DNA from: Farysia itapuensis
Lineage: Eukaryota; Basidiomycota; Ustilaginomycetes; Ustilaginales; Ustilaginaceae
Assembly (NCBI GenBank): GCA_023212645.1
Contig: JALBYC010000022.1
Span: forward strand, 1 to 64,000
DNA: 64,000 bases
Direction of reading: 5' to 3'
Shown here: positions 11,001 to 19,618 of the stretch, piece by piece
Layout: each line of letters starts with the position of its first letter
How positions within the stretch are numbered: the stretch's first letter is position 1
Program-made: the position numbers and the translations under genes
The notes under the pieces: model-generated
Seen by the model: only the letters and a program-made list of their open reading frames with translations
Databases searched by the model: none
Told to the model about the DNA's origin: nothing

Positions 11001-11904
11001 GAGTGATGCAGCCATGAGGATTCGTGGTGCACTTGAGACACTTTATGCCATCGAACAACTCTGTTCGTTGAACAGTATCGGAAGTGCGACTCTGTGAGGG
11101 CGTTGAGGATAACGTTTCATGCTCTCTCGTGATATTCCTAGAAAACATTTCGCTATCACGAGGGGTGACGGATAGCAAGGATCTGCTGGGTGAGTCGGAC
11201 GAAGCGCTCTGTACCCTCGTTGCTGACTCGGGCGGTGCGGTCTTTTGCGTTTGAGCCGCTTTAGGCAAGTTGGGTCGAGTTTGGGCTTCATTCCGACCAG
11301 CATATACCACAACGGAGGTGCTTTTTATAAGCTCGTGGTGTCGTGGGCTATCTGGTTTCCGACGCTGCGTGGTTGCTGACGAAGCGGGGTCCGACGGATC
11401 AAAGGGAATGCGAACTTGTGCACCATGCTGACTTTCAATCTTCAGCTTACCTGGGGCAGAAGTTGAGGTCGACAGCAAGGTCTTTGTCGTATCTCCTCCA
11501 AAGATGACCTGCATGGTGTGCTCAGACATCGAAGAGGCTACTAAGTCGGCGTGTTCGTCGTTTGTGATTCGATGTTGCAGGGTGATATGTACCTTCATAC
11601 AGACTGAGCTGAAAGTCACATAACGGCGCCCATGGCAGAGTCGACATTGCCAGCCAGTTGTTACCTTGATACCTGGGATTGGCACCCCTGCTAGACTTGA
11701 TGGACACTGTTCGGGTGTCATCCAGTCATCGCAGTAGCCTTTCATGACGTCGACAAGGGCGTGGGCATCGTCGAGTGCAAGGCCATGTTTGTCCCTTAGA
11801 TGCTCCAGCCGGGCATCGTCGTTCGGGCGAAGGCAGTACTCGCATGCTTCGCAAACGATCACGCGCCACTTGGGCAGGAAGATAAACCCTTTTGCCGGTA
11901 TCAT
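8068..11904 (-). CDS. OrsD-like protein with five tandem zinc-finger repeats, SIM and UBA-like tail
   Basis: A 1278-residue intronless protein of unknown function. The N-terminus (about residues 1-150) resembles the OrsD/DUF3505 domain: a CEACEYCLRP cysteine cluster with HLRDKHG, then CRLCHGRR with HITLQH. Five repeats follow, starting near residues 286, 385, 485, 585 and 683 at about 100-residue spacing. Each has DG-x-CLKC (CLQC in repeat 3), then H-L-x3-H, and a W-x2-CK(V) box; repeat 5 lacks the Cys before K. CxxC plus HxxxH implies one zinc site per repeat. A Ser/Thr/Glu-rich linker follows, then FYDLTLDSDEDDD near residue 1061, a classic SUMO-interaction-type motif beside a basic cluster NKRAR. 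A UBA-like helical segment (ILVQFDGRINEAECFLSDW) lies near residue 1205. Together these suggest a nuclear SUMO/ubiquitin-linked DNA- or chromatin-binding factor; that role is inference. Confidence 0.75.
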   Translation of the reverse strand: MIPAKGFIFLPKWRVIVCEACEYCLRPNDDARLEHLRDKHGLALDDAHALVDVMKGYCDDWMTPEQCPSSLAGVPIPGIKVTTGWQCRLCHGRRYVTFSSVCMKVHITLQHRITNDEHADLVASSMSEHTMQVIFGGDTTKTLLSTSTSAPGKLKIESQHGAQVRIPFDPSDPASSATTQRRKPDSPRHHELIKSTSVVVYAGRNEAQTRPNLPKAAQTQKTAPPESATRVQSASSDSPSRSLLSVTPRDSEMFSRNITREHETLSSTPSQSRTSDTVQRTELFDGIKCLKCTTNPHGCITLESMRTHLYAVHNISVSCPAYTSRGLWSPCKVAKSGGLFSRSYVIASQQEIEQYDAEQNATSSSRSVSPQLAPLPGAQETEVFDGIRCLKCSKDTYASISLGNMRKHLYDAHRISKTYLANTSDKLWTACKVAKDVDKTHTNSARSYVIVPQQSPEPTSSAQTDRPNSSRLTKSPDTPEGTLYDGFQCLQCTDNPYGSVRLGNVQSHLRDTHGLKSASQSASSSPPWTECKVMKNQDRPTSRAYLVVSNQGKQPLRRSASEYTNPFPFPEWFATPDNPKADVYDGYKCLKCDKDPYGSISLSRVHAHLHSVHGIAARSQDQSSAPAWSKCKVSKKLDQSSGPRQYNVEIHPEGSDRRTKSMHSTSSQSLKVPELEATHEIIDGFRCLKCTEVDVLTGSFEQMRRHLREDHAYSLAQLRNTSEPLWSQRKFTILDSDSDSHHETDAMDGESLRAATTEPVRPQIVETQLEISHQSDTMSEESDLRLADSLLTPTASVSEETNTSTSAQSGEPLKATTLPEKPEKAELGIAEVGKLYEPVHQGPFTKEPLQGDQEGQLSDAYDTPDEQLLSDKEYSKPQALPQAVLLSPEAPSRSPQECPLSEAVVVQASKEKPMESIASTMLLPLDSSEPISHKLTMSSKFAPHSTVDTINVASHEPAKYIDTDAHGSGEPNAAASHELTKSTETSSQPLAKTVENGSHWSAEPTGTGLHEPAGPIEAALFGSLDPLEATLPEVANSFENDSLLSQASAPAGTPVLERHKDIIFYDLTLDSDEDDDTMRSSSSPNKRARLEPRASMLLSQGSSRTTPSRSAASSHRSSLSTMIDDLLPSGTVPMTSRHGDPSTNAVLSETIDFAQLPVRQGKQSSAAQDGDMTEAQRMKWEKRRYRKNFKSFRSEFKLSKAQACAILVQFDGRINEAECFLSDWCFNMSCEHRSTSSAALEHVKAANGDFRAAESSMRLSSQLARYHTFHDIKGRSQS

Positions 11905-12062
11905 GTCGTCGGCGTGGGGACGAATGAGGTCACTGCGTAGAAGGAATGTCGCCCTGAAGTCAGGGTCCTGTCCAAAAATTTGTGCGGCTGTGGTTTTCTT
12001 CTCAACCAGATACCAATTGTGGCTTTTTGGTCCGCCGTACCATCAACGTATCAGTCGCGGAC

Positions 12063-13946
12063 ATGGCTGCAGCCGGGCCATCGTCACGAACAAACGTCTC
12101 TGCAAGTACTGAAGCAGTATCCATCGCAGTCACAGCAGCCGATGATCTCGATGATCCAACTGCAGTGGGCGGAGATGGCGAAAACAATTCGGATGGCGAA
12201 GACGAGGTTCCTGACTATCTGCGCCTGATGTCACTGACGTCAAAGTCGGGTTCCGCATCCGCGGGGGTCATTCCCAAGCGCGGAGAGAAGGACTTCGAGC
12301 CAACAGGCTTTGGCGGACAAACCAAGCTGCTCGAAAAAAGCCGCGAGGCCATGTACCAGGCTGTGTCTGGCGAACGTCGGGTGGGAGCTCGGTCGCTCGT
12401 GCGTGCCACATGGGATCCTTCGACGTGTCGGGCGGTACTTCACGATCTGCAAGGCAAGATCTTTGAAACCATCGGTGTCATCAGCAGGACGACACGGGCA
12501 GAGCGGGACCCGACTGGCAAGCAAAAGATGGTTACAACAGCACGCAATGAGCTGTTACCGGAAGAAGCGCTCTTCTTGGTCGAGAGAGGAAGCCTGCAGC
12601 TCTATTCGCTACCCTCGTCCAGATGGACAGGGGAGTTGGACGTCTCTCGACAAGCACCCATGTCACTTCAACAAGCCTTCACCGAGTTGTTGCATGCAGA
12701 CAGACTGACGAGGGAAAAGTACTTGATATATACCTACCTCAAGCGGCTTGGCTACGTCGTGCAGCGCGCCAGTGTGGTCGACGCTGCTCGAGCTGCGCCG
12801 TTGACCACCTTGAGGACCAAAGCAGAGGCAAAGGGGATCATCGCCGACCCGCAACGTCCGATTCGACTAGTCAAGATCTGGGACCTGCTCCTGTATGCGC
12901 CGCGCAGACTGGCTCAGCTTCTGGGAGATGCGATGGGCGTCTTGGTACGGCTATTCCGACGGCTAGTAGCCTCGGTTGGCGCCCTCGGCTCTCGCTTGTC
13001 TCACGGCATGTTCTCACGCTTATCGAGTCTTGGCGCGACTCGCTCCCACGGCGGAAGTTCCGAGCTGAGCAAGGGCCTGTTGGGCATTCAGAGGTGGGAC
13101 TCTTTTGATGCCGTTTTCCACTCCCTCCAAATTGTCCCCGCTAATCACGACTCGCCAACACCACACTGTTCCACGCTCGTTCCAGACACAGTCGCCAAAG
13201 CAGAACTAGAGCCCTTCTACTATGCCTGGCGTCCTGCCACCGTGTACCGCAAGTCACATCCGCCTCCACCCGAGTTTCGCATCGTGATCGTGAATGCCAG
13301 GTCTCAGTCTCTCCCCTCCCTATGGGAATTTGAGCACCTCTTTTCCACAATCCCCATTGCTGGATCCGACGAAGAGCTGTACGGCACGGTCTATATTGCT
13401 TCTCAACCGTCACTCAACGCTGGCGGAGACGCTCAAGACGAGCGTGCTAGGCGGTTGGCATACGAACGCGACATCAAGGCAAAGAACGACCTCAAGAATC
13501 GGGCCGCCTACGGTAGATTCTCAGAAGGCAAGCAAAAGTTCCTCGCCGAAAAGGCCGAAGAACGCAAACAGCAATACATGCAGCGTCAACAGAACAGGGA
13601 AGCGCAAATGTCTGCATGGACAAAAGCAACCCAAGGCTTTTGGCGGACTTGGTTTGGCATACAGCTGTGGAAGACGCTATTGCTTGATTTTACCCTTCTG
13701 CGTCATTTGGCTCGACTCTTTCGGCACGCACCACCGGGCTGTTTTGTCTTGAACGGACAAACGTCACGTTCACGCAAAGGCAGAGGTGGGAACAAGCCGG
13801 TCAATGTGTTCCCCTTGCTCAAAGCAGGACGACGCAGCGTTGTGCTTGCTGTCGTAGACGGCAGCATCAGCACCTTGCTCCGATTTGGAGAAGCAGAATT
13901 CGCAACTTGGAAGCTCGCTGGACACCAGCCTGAGCCATCCACCTAG
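12063..13946 (+). CDS. SEN54: tRNA-splicing endonuclease subunit Sen54
   Basis: Non-catalytic subunit of the heterotetrameric Sen2-Sen15-Sen34-Sen54 endonuclease that excises introns from pre-tRNA. The Sen54 N-terminal block is clear (PKRGEKDFEPTGFGGQ, then MYQAVSGERR). It is followed by the conserved LLPEEALFLVERGSLQL and LTREKYLIYTYLKRLGYVVQR. The long middle region (roughly residues 270-560) is variable, with an Arg/Lys/Gln-rich helical stretch near residue 510. The start at 12063 is the first ATG of the frame, preceded by non-ATG codons. The 627-residue length is long compared with the yeast protein (about 470) but fits other basidiomycetes. It is divergent from the OrsD-like gene with about 158 bp between. 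Confidence 0.9.
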   Translation: MAAAGPSSRTNVSASTEAVSIAVTAADDLDDPTAVGGDGENNSDGEDEVPDYLRLMSLTSKSGSASAGVIPKRGEKDFEPTGFGGQTKLLEKSREAMYQAVSGERRVGARSLVRATWDPSTCRAVLHDLQGKIFETIGVISRTTRAERDPTGKQKMVTTARNELLPEEALFLVERGSLQLYSLPSSRWTGELDVSRQAPMSLQQAFTELLHADRLTREKYLIYTYLKRLGYVVQRASVVDAARAAPLTTLRTKAEAKGIIADPQRPIRLVKIWDLLLYAPRRLAQLLGDAMGVLVRLFRRLVASVGALGSRLSHGMFSRLSSLGATRSHGGSSELSKGLLGIQRWDSFDAVFHSLQIVPANHDSPTPHCSTLVPDTVAKAELEPFYYAWRPATVYRKSHPPPPEFRIVIVNARSQSLPSLWEFEHLFSTIPIAGSDEELYGTVYIASQPSLNAGGDAQDERARRLAYERDIKAKNDLKNRAAYGRFSEGKQKFLAEKAEERKQQYMQRQQNREAQMSAWTKATQGFWRTWFGIQLWKTLLLDFTLLRHLARLFRHAPPGCFVLNGQTSRSRKGRGGNKPVNVFPLLKAGRRSVVLAVVDGSISTLLRFGEAEFATWKLAGHQPEPST

Positions 13947-14005
13947 GTGATTGTCAATCTATACCTTGATTTCCAAACCGTGTCTCTATTTGTGCGGCTT
14001 CGTGT

Positions 14006-15061
14006 CTACTTTTTGGTAAAGAGATAGTGTCCGACACCCCATTCGTTGCCATTGTTGGTGGCAAAGAACTCGGCGCAGGCAAGGTAGAATATGCGGAATC
14101 GGTAAAAGGTCTTTTCCGCCTCGAGCTCCTCTTTGCCCTTCTTCTTGGCATCTGCGCGCAAGGCCTTGATCGAGTCACTCTTCCTGTGGTTGGTGTCCTG
14201 TTTGACCAGCCAGTCTTCACACGTCTTTGCGTAGTTGTTGCCGTTAATCCACCACATGCGCTCGAGTGTAACGTGTTGCTGGAAATGCAAGAAAAGGTCG
14301 TGGCTGGGCATGGTGCCGCCGGAGAAAAAGTGCTTTGTCATCCATCCATCTCCTTCTTCAAAGTGATAGGGCGTAGTGCGATGGCAAAAGATGTGGATAA
14401 ACAGCTTGCCGTCTTGCTTCAGCCAGGACGATACTTTTTCGAACAATGCCGAGTAATTCTTCATGTGTTCAAACATTTCGATGCTCAAGATGCGATCAAA
14501 GGTTTCCTCTTTGAATTGATGCACTTTGACGTCGCCGGTGTGTACCTGGAGGTTCTTGAAGCCGCGCGAAGCAGCTTGTCCATCAATGTACAGCTTCTGC
14601 GTTTTGGAGTTGGACAGTGACTGGATTCGCGAGTTGGGGTATCGTTCAGCCAGGTACAGCGACAGGGAGCCCCAACCGCACCCAAGATCCAGAACATCCT
14701 GTCCATCCACCAAGCCCGCCTTCTTGCAGTAAGAGTCGAGCATTGCCTCTTCTGCCTGGTCGAGGGTTTCGGTGCCAGTCTCGTACAGACAGCAGCTGTA
14801 CTTGACTCGCTTGCCCAGGCACGACAGCATGAAGCCTGTGTCAACTTCGTAGTGCTGTTCATTGGCTTTGTCCTGCTCAATGGCAATCTCGCGTGTTTTG
14901 AGCGAGTCAATGTACTCCATCTTGGTGGCAATGTGCTTGCCATAGTCGTCTTCTGGCTTGGCGAGGGTACGTATACGCTGTGCGTTGAGCAGGCGGATGG
15001 CCCGACGCACCACCACGTCTGGCAGATAGCCTCGATCTAAGGCCTCATAGGCGTAGTCCAT
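14006..15061 (-). CDS. SAM-dependent methyltransferase, coclaurine-N-methyltransferase / cyclopropane-fatty-acid-synthase family
   Basis: A 351-residue class I methyltransferase. The SAM motif is VLDLGCGWGSLSLYLAERYP, with post-motifs IEMFEHMKNY and KDGKLFIHIFCH. The N-terminal helix LDRGYLPDVVVRRAIRLL and the C-terminus NNGNEWGVGHYLFTKK match the plant coclaurine/pavine N-methyltransferase subgroup better than bacterial cyclopropane synthases. In bacteria and plants this fold methylates amines or unsaturated lipids. The substrate here is unknown, and N-methylation of a small amine or lipid modification are both possible. It is intronless, full length and in a compact convergent/divergent setting. 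It shares the upstream region with the large ArAE transporter and lies next to a 21-bp palindrome. Confidence 0.85.
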   Translation of the reverse strand: MDYAYEALDRGYLPDVVVRRAIRLLNAQRIRTLAKPEDDYGKHIATKMEYIDSLKTREIAIEQDKANEQHYEVDTGFMLSCLGKRVKYSCCLYETGTETLDQAEEAMLDSYCKKAGLVDGQDVLDLGCGWGSLSLYLAERYPNSRIQSLSNSKTQKLYIDGQAASRGFKNLQVHTGDVKVHQFKEETFDRILSIEMFEHMKNYSALFEKVSSWLKQDGKLFIHIFCHRTTPYHFEEGDGWMTKHFFSGGTMPSHDLFLHFQQHVTLERMWWINGNNYAKTCEDWLVKQDTNHRKSDSIKALRADAKKKGKEELEAEKTFYRFRIFYLACAEFFATNNGNEWGVGHYLFTKK

Positions 15062-15410
15062 CGTGTAAAGCTTGTCGGATGAGCCGATCGAGACTCGTCA
15101 AGGAGTGAGGCGTGGGAATGGAAGATTACAGCCGATGGGAGTGTGACGTTCTCGGATGAGACATGTGCCTTCAGGTAATGATCCGCAAGACCCTGAAAAA
15201 GTGGAGCTTTCGGAGCTTCACCAGTCGTATCCTGACTTAACATTTCCACGCGGTTAAAATTGCAAATTGCAATTTTGCCGACTCACACGGTTTTCGGCCA
15301 GAAAGGCGGAATGAGCCGAAGGGAGTAATCCCTACTCGAGCCGCAACCATCATAGTGATAGGCAAAGAAAGCATCAGGCTGACTTGCAGCCGTCCCGTCA
15401 GTCCTCATAC
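15062..15410. promoter_or_regulatory. Divergent promoter between methyltransferase and ArAE transporter
   Basis: A 349-bp region between two divergent ATGs. Its notable element is a 21-bp perfect palindrome around a central A at 15256-15276 that contains two overlapping TTGCAA cores (see findings). No gene is seen here. Confidence 0.55.
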
Positions 15411-18400
15411 ATGGCTGCGACATCGGCATCTGCCAATGGCGTGGATCAGCATGCCCCGATAGATGTCCCTGCGATACACGTGCAGGACCAGGACTCACCG
15501 CTGCACGAACCAACACCCCACGTTGCCAAATTCACCACGCAACATGATGGCACGGCCAGCCCCAATACCGGAGGCGAGCACATCTTGTCCGCGCTAAAGG
15601 CGACAGATCCACTCGCGACCTCTCCAAAGAAAGCAGCAGCAATATCAAAGGTCCGCCAGGTGGATCAGGAGAAGCAAAGCCAGTCAGTGGCAGGCCCTGA
15701 TCTGCCCGCACAGTCAACTTCACACTGGCGTCGCTTCGCCAAAGTAGCTGGACTCGATCCGTTGCCATGGTACATAAGCTGGGTCGGGCCTTGCTTGACA
15801 TGGCCAAAGATGAAGCCAGTCCTGCGATCAGCAATCGTTGCCTGGATCTGCATGCTACTGCTCCTGATATCGCCGTCCGAAATCGCTCTTGGAAGTGCTT
15901 CGTTCCTGGTACTCATTGGGGCCTTCATTCAGCCTGCCGAAGTACCTCTGGTCGCTGTCATGGAACGAGAGTTCTTCACACTCTTGTTTGCATGTGCAGC
16001 CTGGACGTGGGCGATCATTGCCATTGCCATCTCGCACTCCGTCCGAAAGAACAAACTGAGCCCAGCAGAAACTGACCTTGCCCGGGTCATCAACGGAGAT
16101 TACATCGAGGCGCGCGTCAGCATCGTCTGTGCTGTCTTCCTTTCCATCGGCTCGGCGGTACTGCTGTATACCAAGGTCAGATTCGGTCCAGGGCCATTCC
16201 TCTTTGCCACTGTGCTCAGCTGCATTCTCCTCAACATCTGCCTCACGTATGCTCCACTCTATCCATACCCTTTCTATATGCTGGGTCAGGCAGTCGTAGT
16301 GCCACTGGCTGTCAAAGCTGCCATTAACATCATCGTTTCTTGCCTCTTCTTTCCCAAGTCGGTCAACTCTCAATTCGCAGAGCGTTTGATTGGCGTCTTG
16401 ACCCCATTGGCTGCCGCATGTGGAGAGCAGCCAAAGCTTCTCCAGATCTCGCCTCTGGACACTCCAAGCAGTGGCGACAACGATAGCAAAGGCAAGGAAG
16501 GCTTTCAATTTGGTCTCGTCAAAGACAAACTGACAGCTGCAGAGGGCGGCCTCATGCCGCTGGCCATGTCTGCTCGTCTCTTGACGAGAGAGATCTCCTT
16601 CGGGCTCGCGAGCGGAGAAGACCTGAAAACTCTGGAGCGTCTAGCCCGTGCTTTGATTGCTCCAGCCGATGGTTGGTCGTACTACTACTCTACCATCAAA
16701 GCAGACATCAGCTCGGCTCACTTTCCCAAAACGCCAATACCATCGCGCCTGGCAACGCCGGTCATATCACCGATCGTCACACCCCGTACTTCAGGCGAAC
16801 ACAACCGAGACAGAGACCTGTACGACCTCAGCCAACCGCGGCAGCATCCATTAGCTTCTGGGCAAGACCCACATCACGTCCCGAATTCAGGCGCAAGTAC
16901 TCCACGCAGAGACTCTCCGTTGCATGAGCAAATCGGCGCAGATCGAGCCGCATCTTCTGCCGTGTCTCTACGACAGCTGGACGAGCACCCGTCTGTGCAG
17001 CCGGGTGATGAGATCTCCTCGTCGCGATTCCGCAGAATGGCGCGGTCCATTGCTACACCCTCACGCAGCTCTTCGCCTCGTCGCTGGATTCATCACCACA
17101 ATCACAGCCAACACGACCATCCTGCGCAGCACCACGATGCACACAGCGTCGCTCACTCTGCGCACCGCCTCCCGTGGGACAGGTCTAGCCATCTGATTCA
17201 AAACATTATGCACAAGCGGGAGCCTGCGCCTGTCGCCATCTGGGAGTCCATTCGCTTTGGCAACCTCGAAACATATCTCCACACTTCAGCAGCTAACTTC
17301 ATCACCGAAATGTTTGCACAGCTGATTCGCGAAACTTCTTCCGAGCTGCTCTCGGTCGACGCAGAAGCAATCAGACACCTGACTGGATGGCTCTCTGACC
17401 TCAATTCTCAACGCTATACCTTTTTGCGCGAACGGCTGTTTACATCGCGCGACGCACGAGAAGAGAAAGGAAGGACTCGCGCACAGGCGACCGAGGCGAT
17501 GATTGCACGGGTTGAAGCAGCACTCGCTGACTTTCGCTCCTCGAAGCGTCTGGCAGTACTGGATCCTTACAGAGAGGCGCTAGAGGGTGGAGGAGAAGGC
17601 TTTGACGCTGCCGCTGACGTCGATCTTCGCACTGGACCAGGCGAGATTGGCAAAATCCATCACCGATATCTTTATCAGGCTTGGCTGCATCAGTTTCACA
17701 CAATCTGCTTTACTGAAAAGCTTTTGGCACTGCTGCGCGCCGTCGAGGCAATTCAGCGTCAAAGGACAGTGGCGAGGTTATGGTTCCCTAGCGGGCCTCG
17801 TATTTTTTCCATTGAGGCCTGGAAATCGATTGGTGGTGGCGATGATCACGATGGAGAGCAGCCCGAGGGAGAAGCGGATCATATTCCCGACATTATGAAT
17901 GACAACCCTGCGCCAACGCGTCGTCGTAGTCGCAGCCAGACGGACTCGAGTCAGTCGACCAAGCAGGGCGAAGAGGCCAACGGGTCGCACAAAGCTCACT
18001 TTGAGGCGGACAGCGAAGAAGCGGGCAATTCAGACCCAATCGTCGACCTTGGTTCGGCTAAACCGCGTGATCCAGACGCCATGGACCCCGAGGGACCTTT
18101 GCAGGTCTTGGGACACAAGATCTACTTCTGGACACGTCGTCCATTCCACGGCAATTTTCTGTTTGGAGTCAAGGCAGCTGTGCTCATCGCTTTGGTGTCT
18201 TTGCCGGCCTACCTGCAGGATTCGGCCGGATGGTGCTACGAGAATCGTGCGATCTGGGCCATCTTTATGGCGCAATTGACACTTGCCAGATTCCGAGGTG
18301 AAACGGCATTTGCGCTTTTCTCACGGATCCTCGCCACAATCATTGGTGCTGCGATCGGTTTGGTGATCTGGTACATTTCTACGGGATCGGGACGGGGCAA

Positions 18401-19559
18401 TGCGTATGGGCTTGGCGTGACTACTGCGATTGCGTTTCCACCGCTCATGATGTTCCGACTTTACTTTCCAGGTCCGCCGATCACGCCCATCATTTCGACC
18501 GTGACGGTAGCGCTGATTGTGGGATACAGCTGGAAGGACGTCAACAACCCCTCTCCTGGCTCTCCCGGATTTGGTTGGAGTGCAGCATGGCGAAGATTTG
18601 TAGCTGTCGTGATTGGCGTATCAGCCGCGTACATCTTTAGCTATCTGCCGCCAAGCTCGACGCTACGAGAGTACCAGCGACTTTCGCACGCAGCGACGAT
18701 TGCTGAGCTGGGCAAGGTTTACTGTTCTGTGGTGTCGATTGCGTCTCGGCCGCATCAGCAGCATGGGGACAGCAAGCCGGTACGTAGCGGCAACGGATAC
18801 GAAGTGGAGCTGCGAAACCGGCATCCTTCTTCCGAGGCGGTGCAGAAGCGGCTGATTGCGATCCGAGTCAAGCTGCGCCGACTGGCAATGATTTCGGTCA
18901 ATGTGTCGTATGAATTCTCGCTGCGTGGACGTTGGCCAGCTGCGCGGTACAAGCAGCTGTTTACGATCCAGCTCGAGATTTCCAAGCTTCTATCGCACTG
19001 TCTGACTGTGCTGGAAAAGCTAGGACCGGCGTACTCTATTGCGCTGCTACGAAGAACGCGATTCTTGGATCCACGTTTCTTGGGTGATGTTGTCAGCGTG
19101 ATCAGCATGTGCTCTACTGCGCTCAAGACGGCGGAACCTTTGCCGCAGATCACAGCATGCCCGTTGCTGGACCGATTTGTGGAAACTCCGCATGGGTTCA
19201 ACGCCTATCTGCCCGATCCGTACAGCAGCCATACACCGGTTGGCGAGACAGATCGACTGGATCCAAGCAATGCTCACCATCATCGGCACACGCACGGTAC
19301 GGTCACTCCGCACGGCAACTGGGAAGACTTGCTGGAAACGCTGCCGAAACGCATCACATTGGCGACACTGGAGGATGCCGAGTATATGGACTTTTCGGTC
19401 GGCGTTGCGACTCTGTTTGGACTGGTGGTGCGGATCGACAAGCTGTGCGTGGCAGTCAAGGAATTGGTCGGCGAGAGCTATGCCGTTCCGGTCGACGTCC
19501 ATCGCACGCTAGTCACACGGCTCGCTGCCTACGAGCATCACACTCATACGGATCGGTGA
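15411..19559 (+). CDS. Large ArAE/fusaric-acid-resistance-like membrane protein (BRE4-type)
   Basis: A 1382-residue integral membrane protein. Two clusters of transmembrane helices flank a long soluble region. The first lies at about residues 140-310 (AIVAWICMLLLLISPSEIA, FFTLLFACAAWTWAIIAIAI). The second lies at about 920-1080 (FLFGVKAAVLIALVSLPAYL, RILATIIGAAIGLVIWYIS). This arrangement, with the C-terminal domain after the second cluster, is that of fungal ArAE_2_N + FUSC_2 + ArAE_2 (DUF2421) proteins such as yeast Bre4, related to aromatic-acid and fusaric-acid exporters. The role is probably efflux or handling of aromatic or other organic acids at an inner or plasma membrane; the direction and substrate are inferred. 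The middle part has His-rich and Ser-rich low-complexity segments. The ATG at 15411 is the first in frame. Intronless. Confidence 0.85.
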   Translation: MAATSASANGVDQHAPIDVPAIHVQDQDSPLHEPTPHVAKFTTQHDGTASPNTGGEHILSALKATDPLATSPKKAAAISKVRQVDQEKQSQSVAGPDLPAQSTSHWRRFAKVAGLDPLPWYISWVGPCLTWPKMKPVLRSAIVAWICMLLLLISPSEIALGSASFLVLIGAFIQPAEVPLVAVMEREFFTLLFACAAWTWAIIAIAISHSVRKNKLSPAETDLARVINGDYIEARVSIVCAVFLSIGSAVLLYTKVRFGPGPFLFATVLSCILLNICLTYAPLYPYPFYMLGQAVVVPLAVKAAINIIVSCLFFPKSVNSQFAERLIGVLTPLAAACGEQPKLLQISPLDTPSSGDNDSKGKEGFQFGLVKDKLTAAEGGLMPLAMSARLLTREISFGLASGEDLKTLERLARALIAPADGWSYYYSTIKADISSAHFPKTPIPSRLATPVISPIVTPRTSGEHNRDRDLYDLSQPRQHPLASGQDPHHVPNSGASTPRRDSPLHEQIGADRAASSAVSLRQLDEHPSVQPGDEISSSRFRRMARSIATPSRSSSPRRWIHHHNHSQHDHPAQHHDAHSVAHSAHRLPWDRSSHLIQNIMHKREPAPVAIWESIRFGNLETYLHTSAANFITEMFAQLIRETSSELLSVDAEAIRHLTGWLSDLNSQRYTFLRERLFTSRDAREEKGRTRAQATEAMIARVEAALADFRSSKRLAVLDPYREALEGGGEGFDAAADVDLRTGPGEIGKIHHRYLYQAWLHQFHTICFTEKLLALLRAVEAIQRQRTVARLWFPSGPRIFSIEAWKSIGGGDDHDGEQPEGEADHIPDIMNDNPAPTRRRSRSQTDSSQSTKQGEEANGSHKAHFEADSEEAGNSDPIVDLGSAKPRDPDAMDPEGPLQVLGHKIYFWTRRPFHGNFLFGVKAAVLIALVSLPAYLQDSAGWCYENRAIWAIFMAQLTLARFRGETAFALFSRILATIIGAAIGLVIWYISTGSGRGNAYGLGVTTAIAFPPLMMFRLYFPGPPITPIISTVTVALIVGYSWKDVNNPSPGSPGFGWSAAWRRFVAVVIGVSAAYIFSYLPPSSTLREYQRLSHAATIAELGKVYCSVVSIASRPHQQHGDSKPVRSGNGYEVELRNRHPSSEAVQKRLIAIRVKLRRLAMISVNVSYEFSLRGRWPAARYKQLFTIQLEISKLLSHCLTVLEKLGPAYSIALLRRTRFLDPRFLGDVVSVISMCSTALKTAEPLPQITACPLLDRFVETPHGFNAYLPDPYSSHTPVGETDRLDPSNAHHHRHTHGTVTPHGNWEDLLETLPKRITLATLEDAEYMDFSVGVATLFGLVVRIDKLCVAVKELVGESYAVPVDVHRTLVTRLAAYEHHTHTDR

Positions 19560-19618
19560 TGGGGTGTCAATATGGTTATATTCTAGGTCGCTTGACCGAT
19601 GTGTTATCCTCATCGTGA

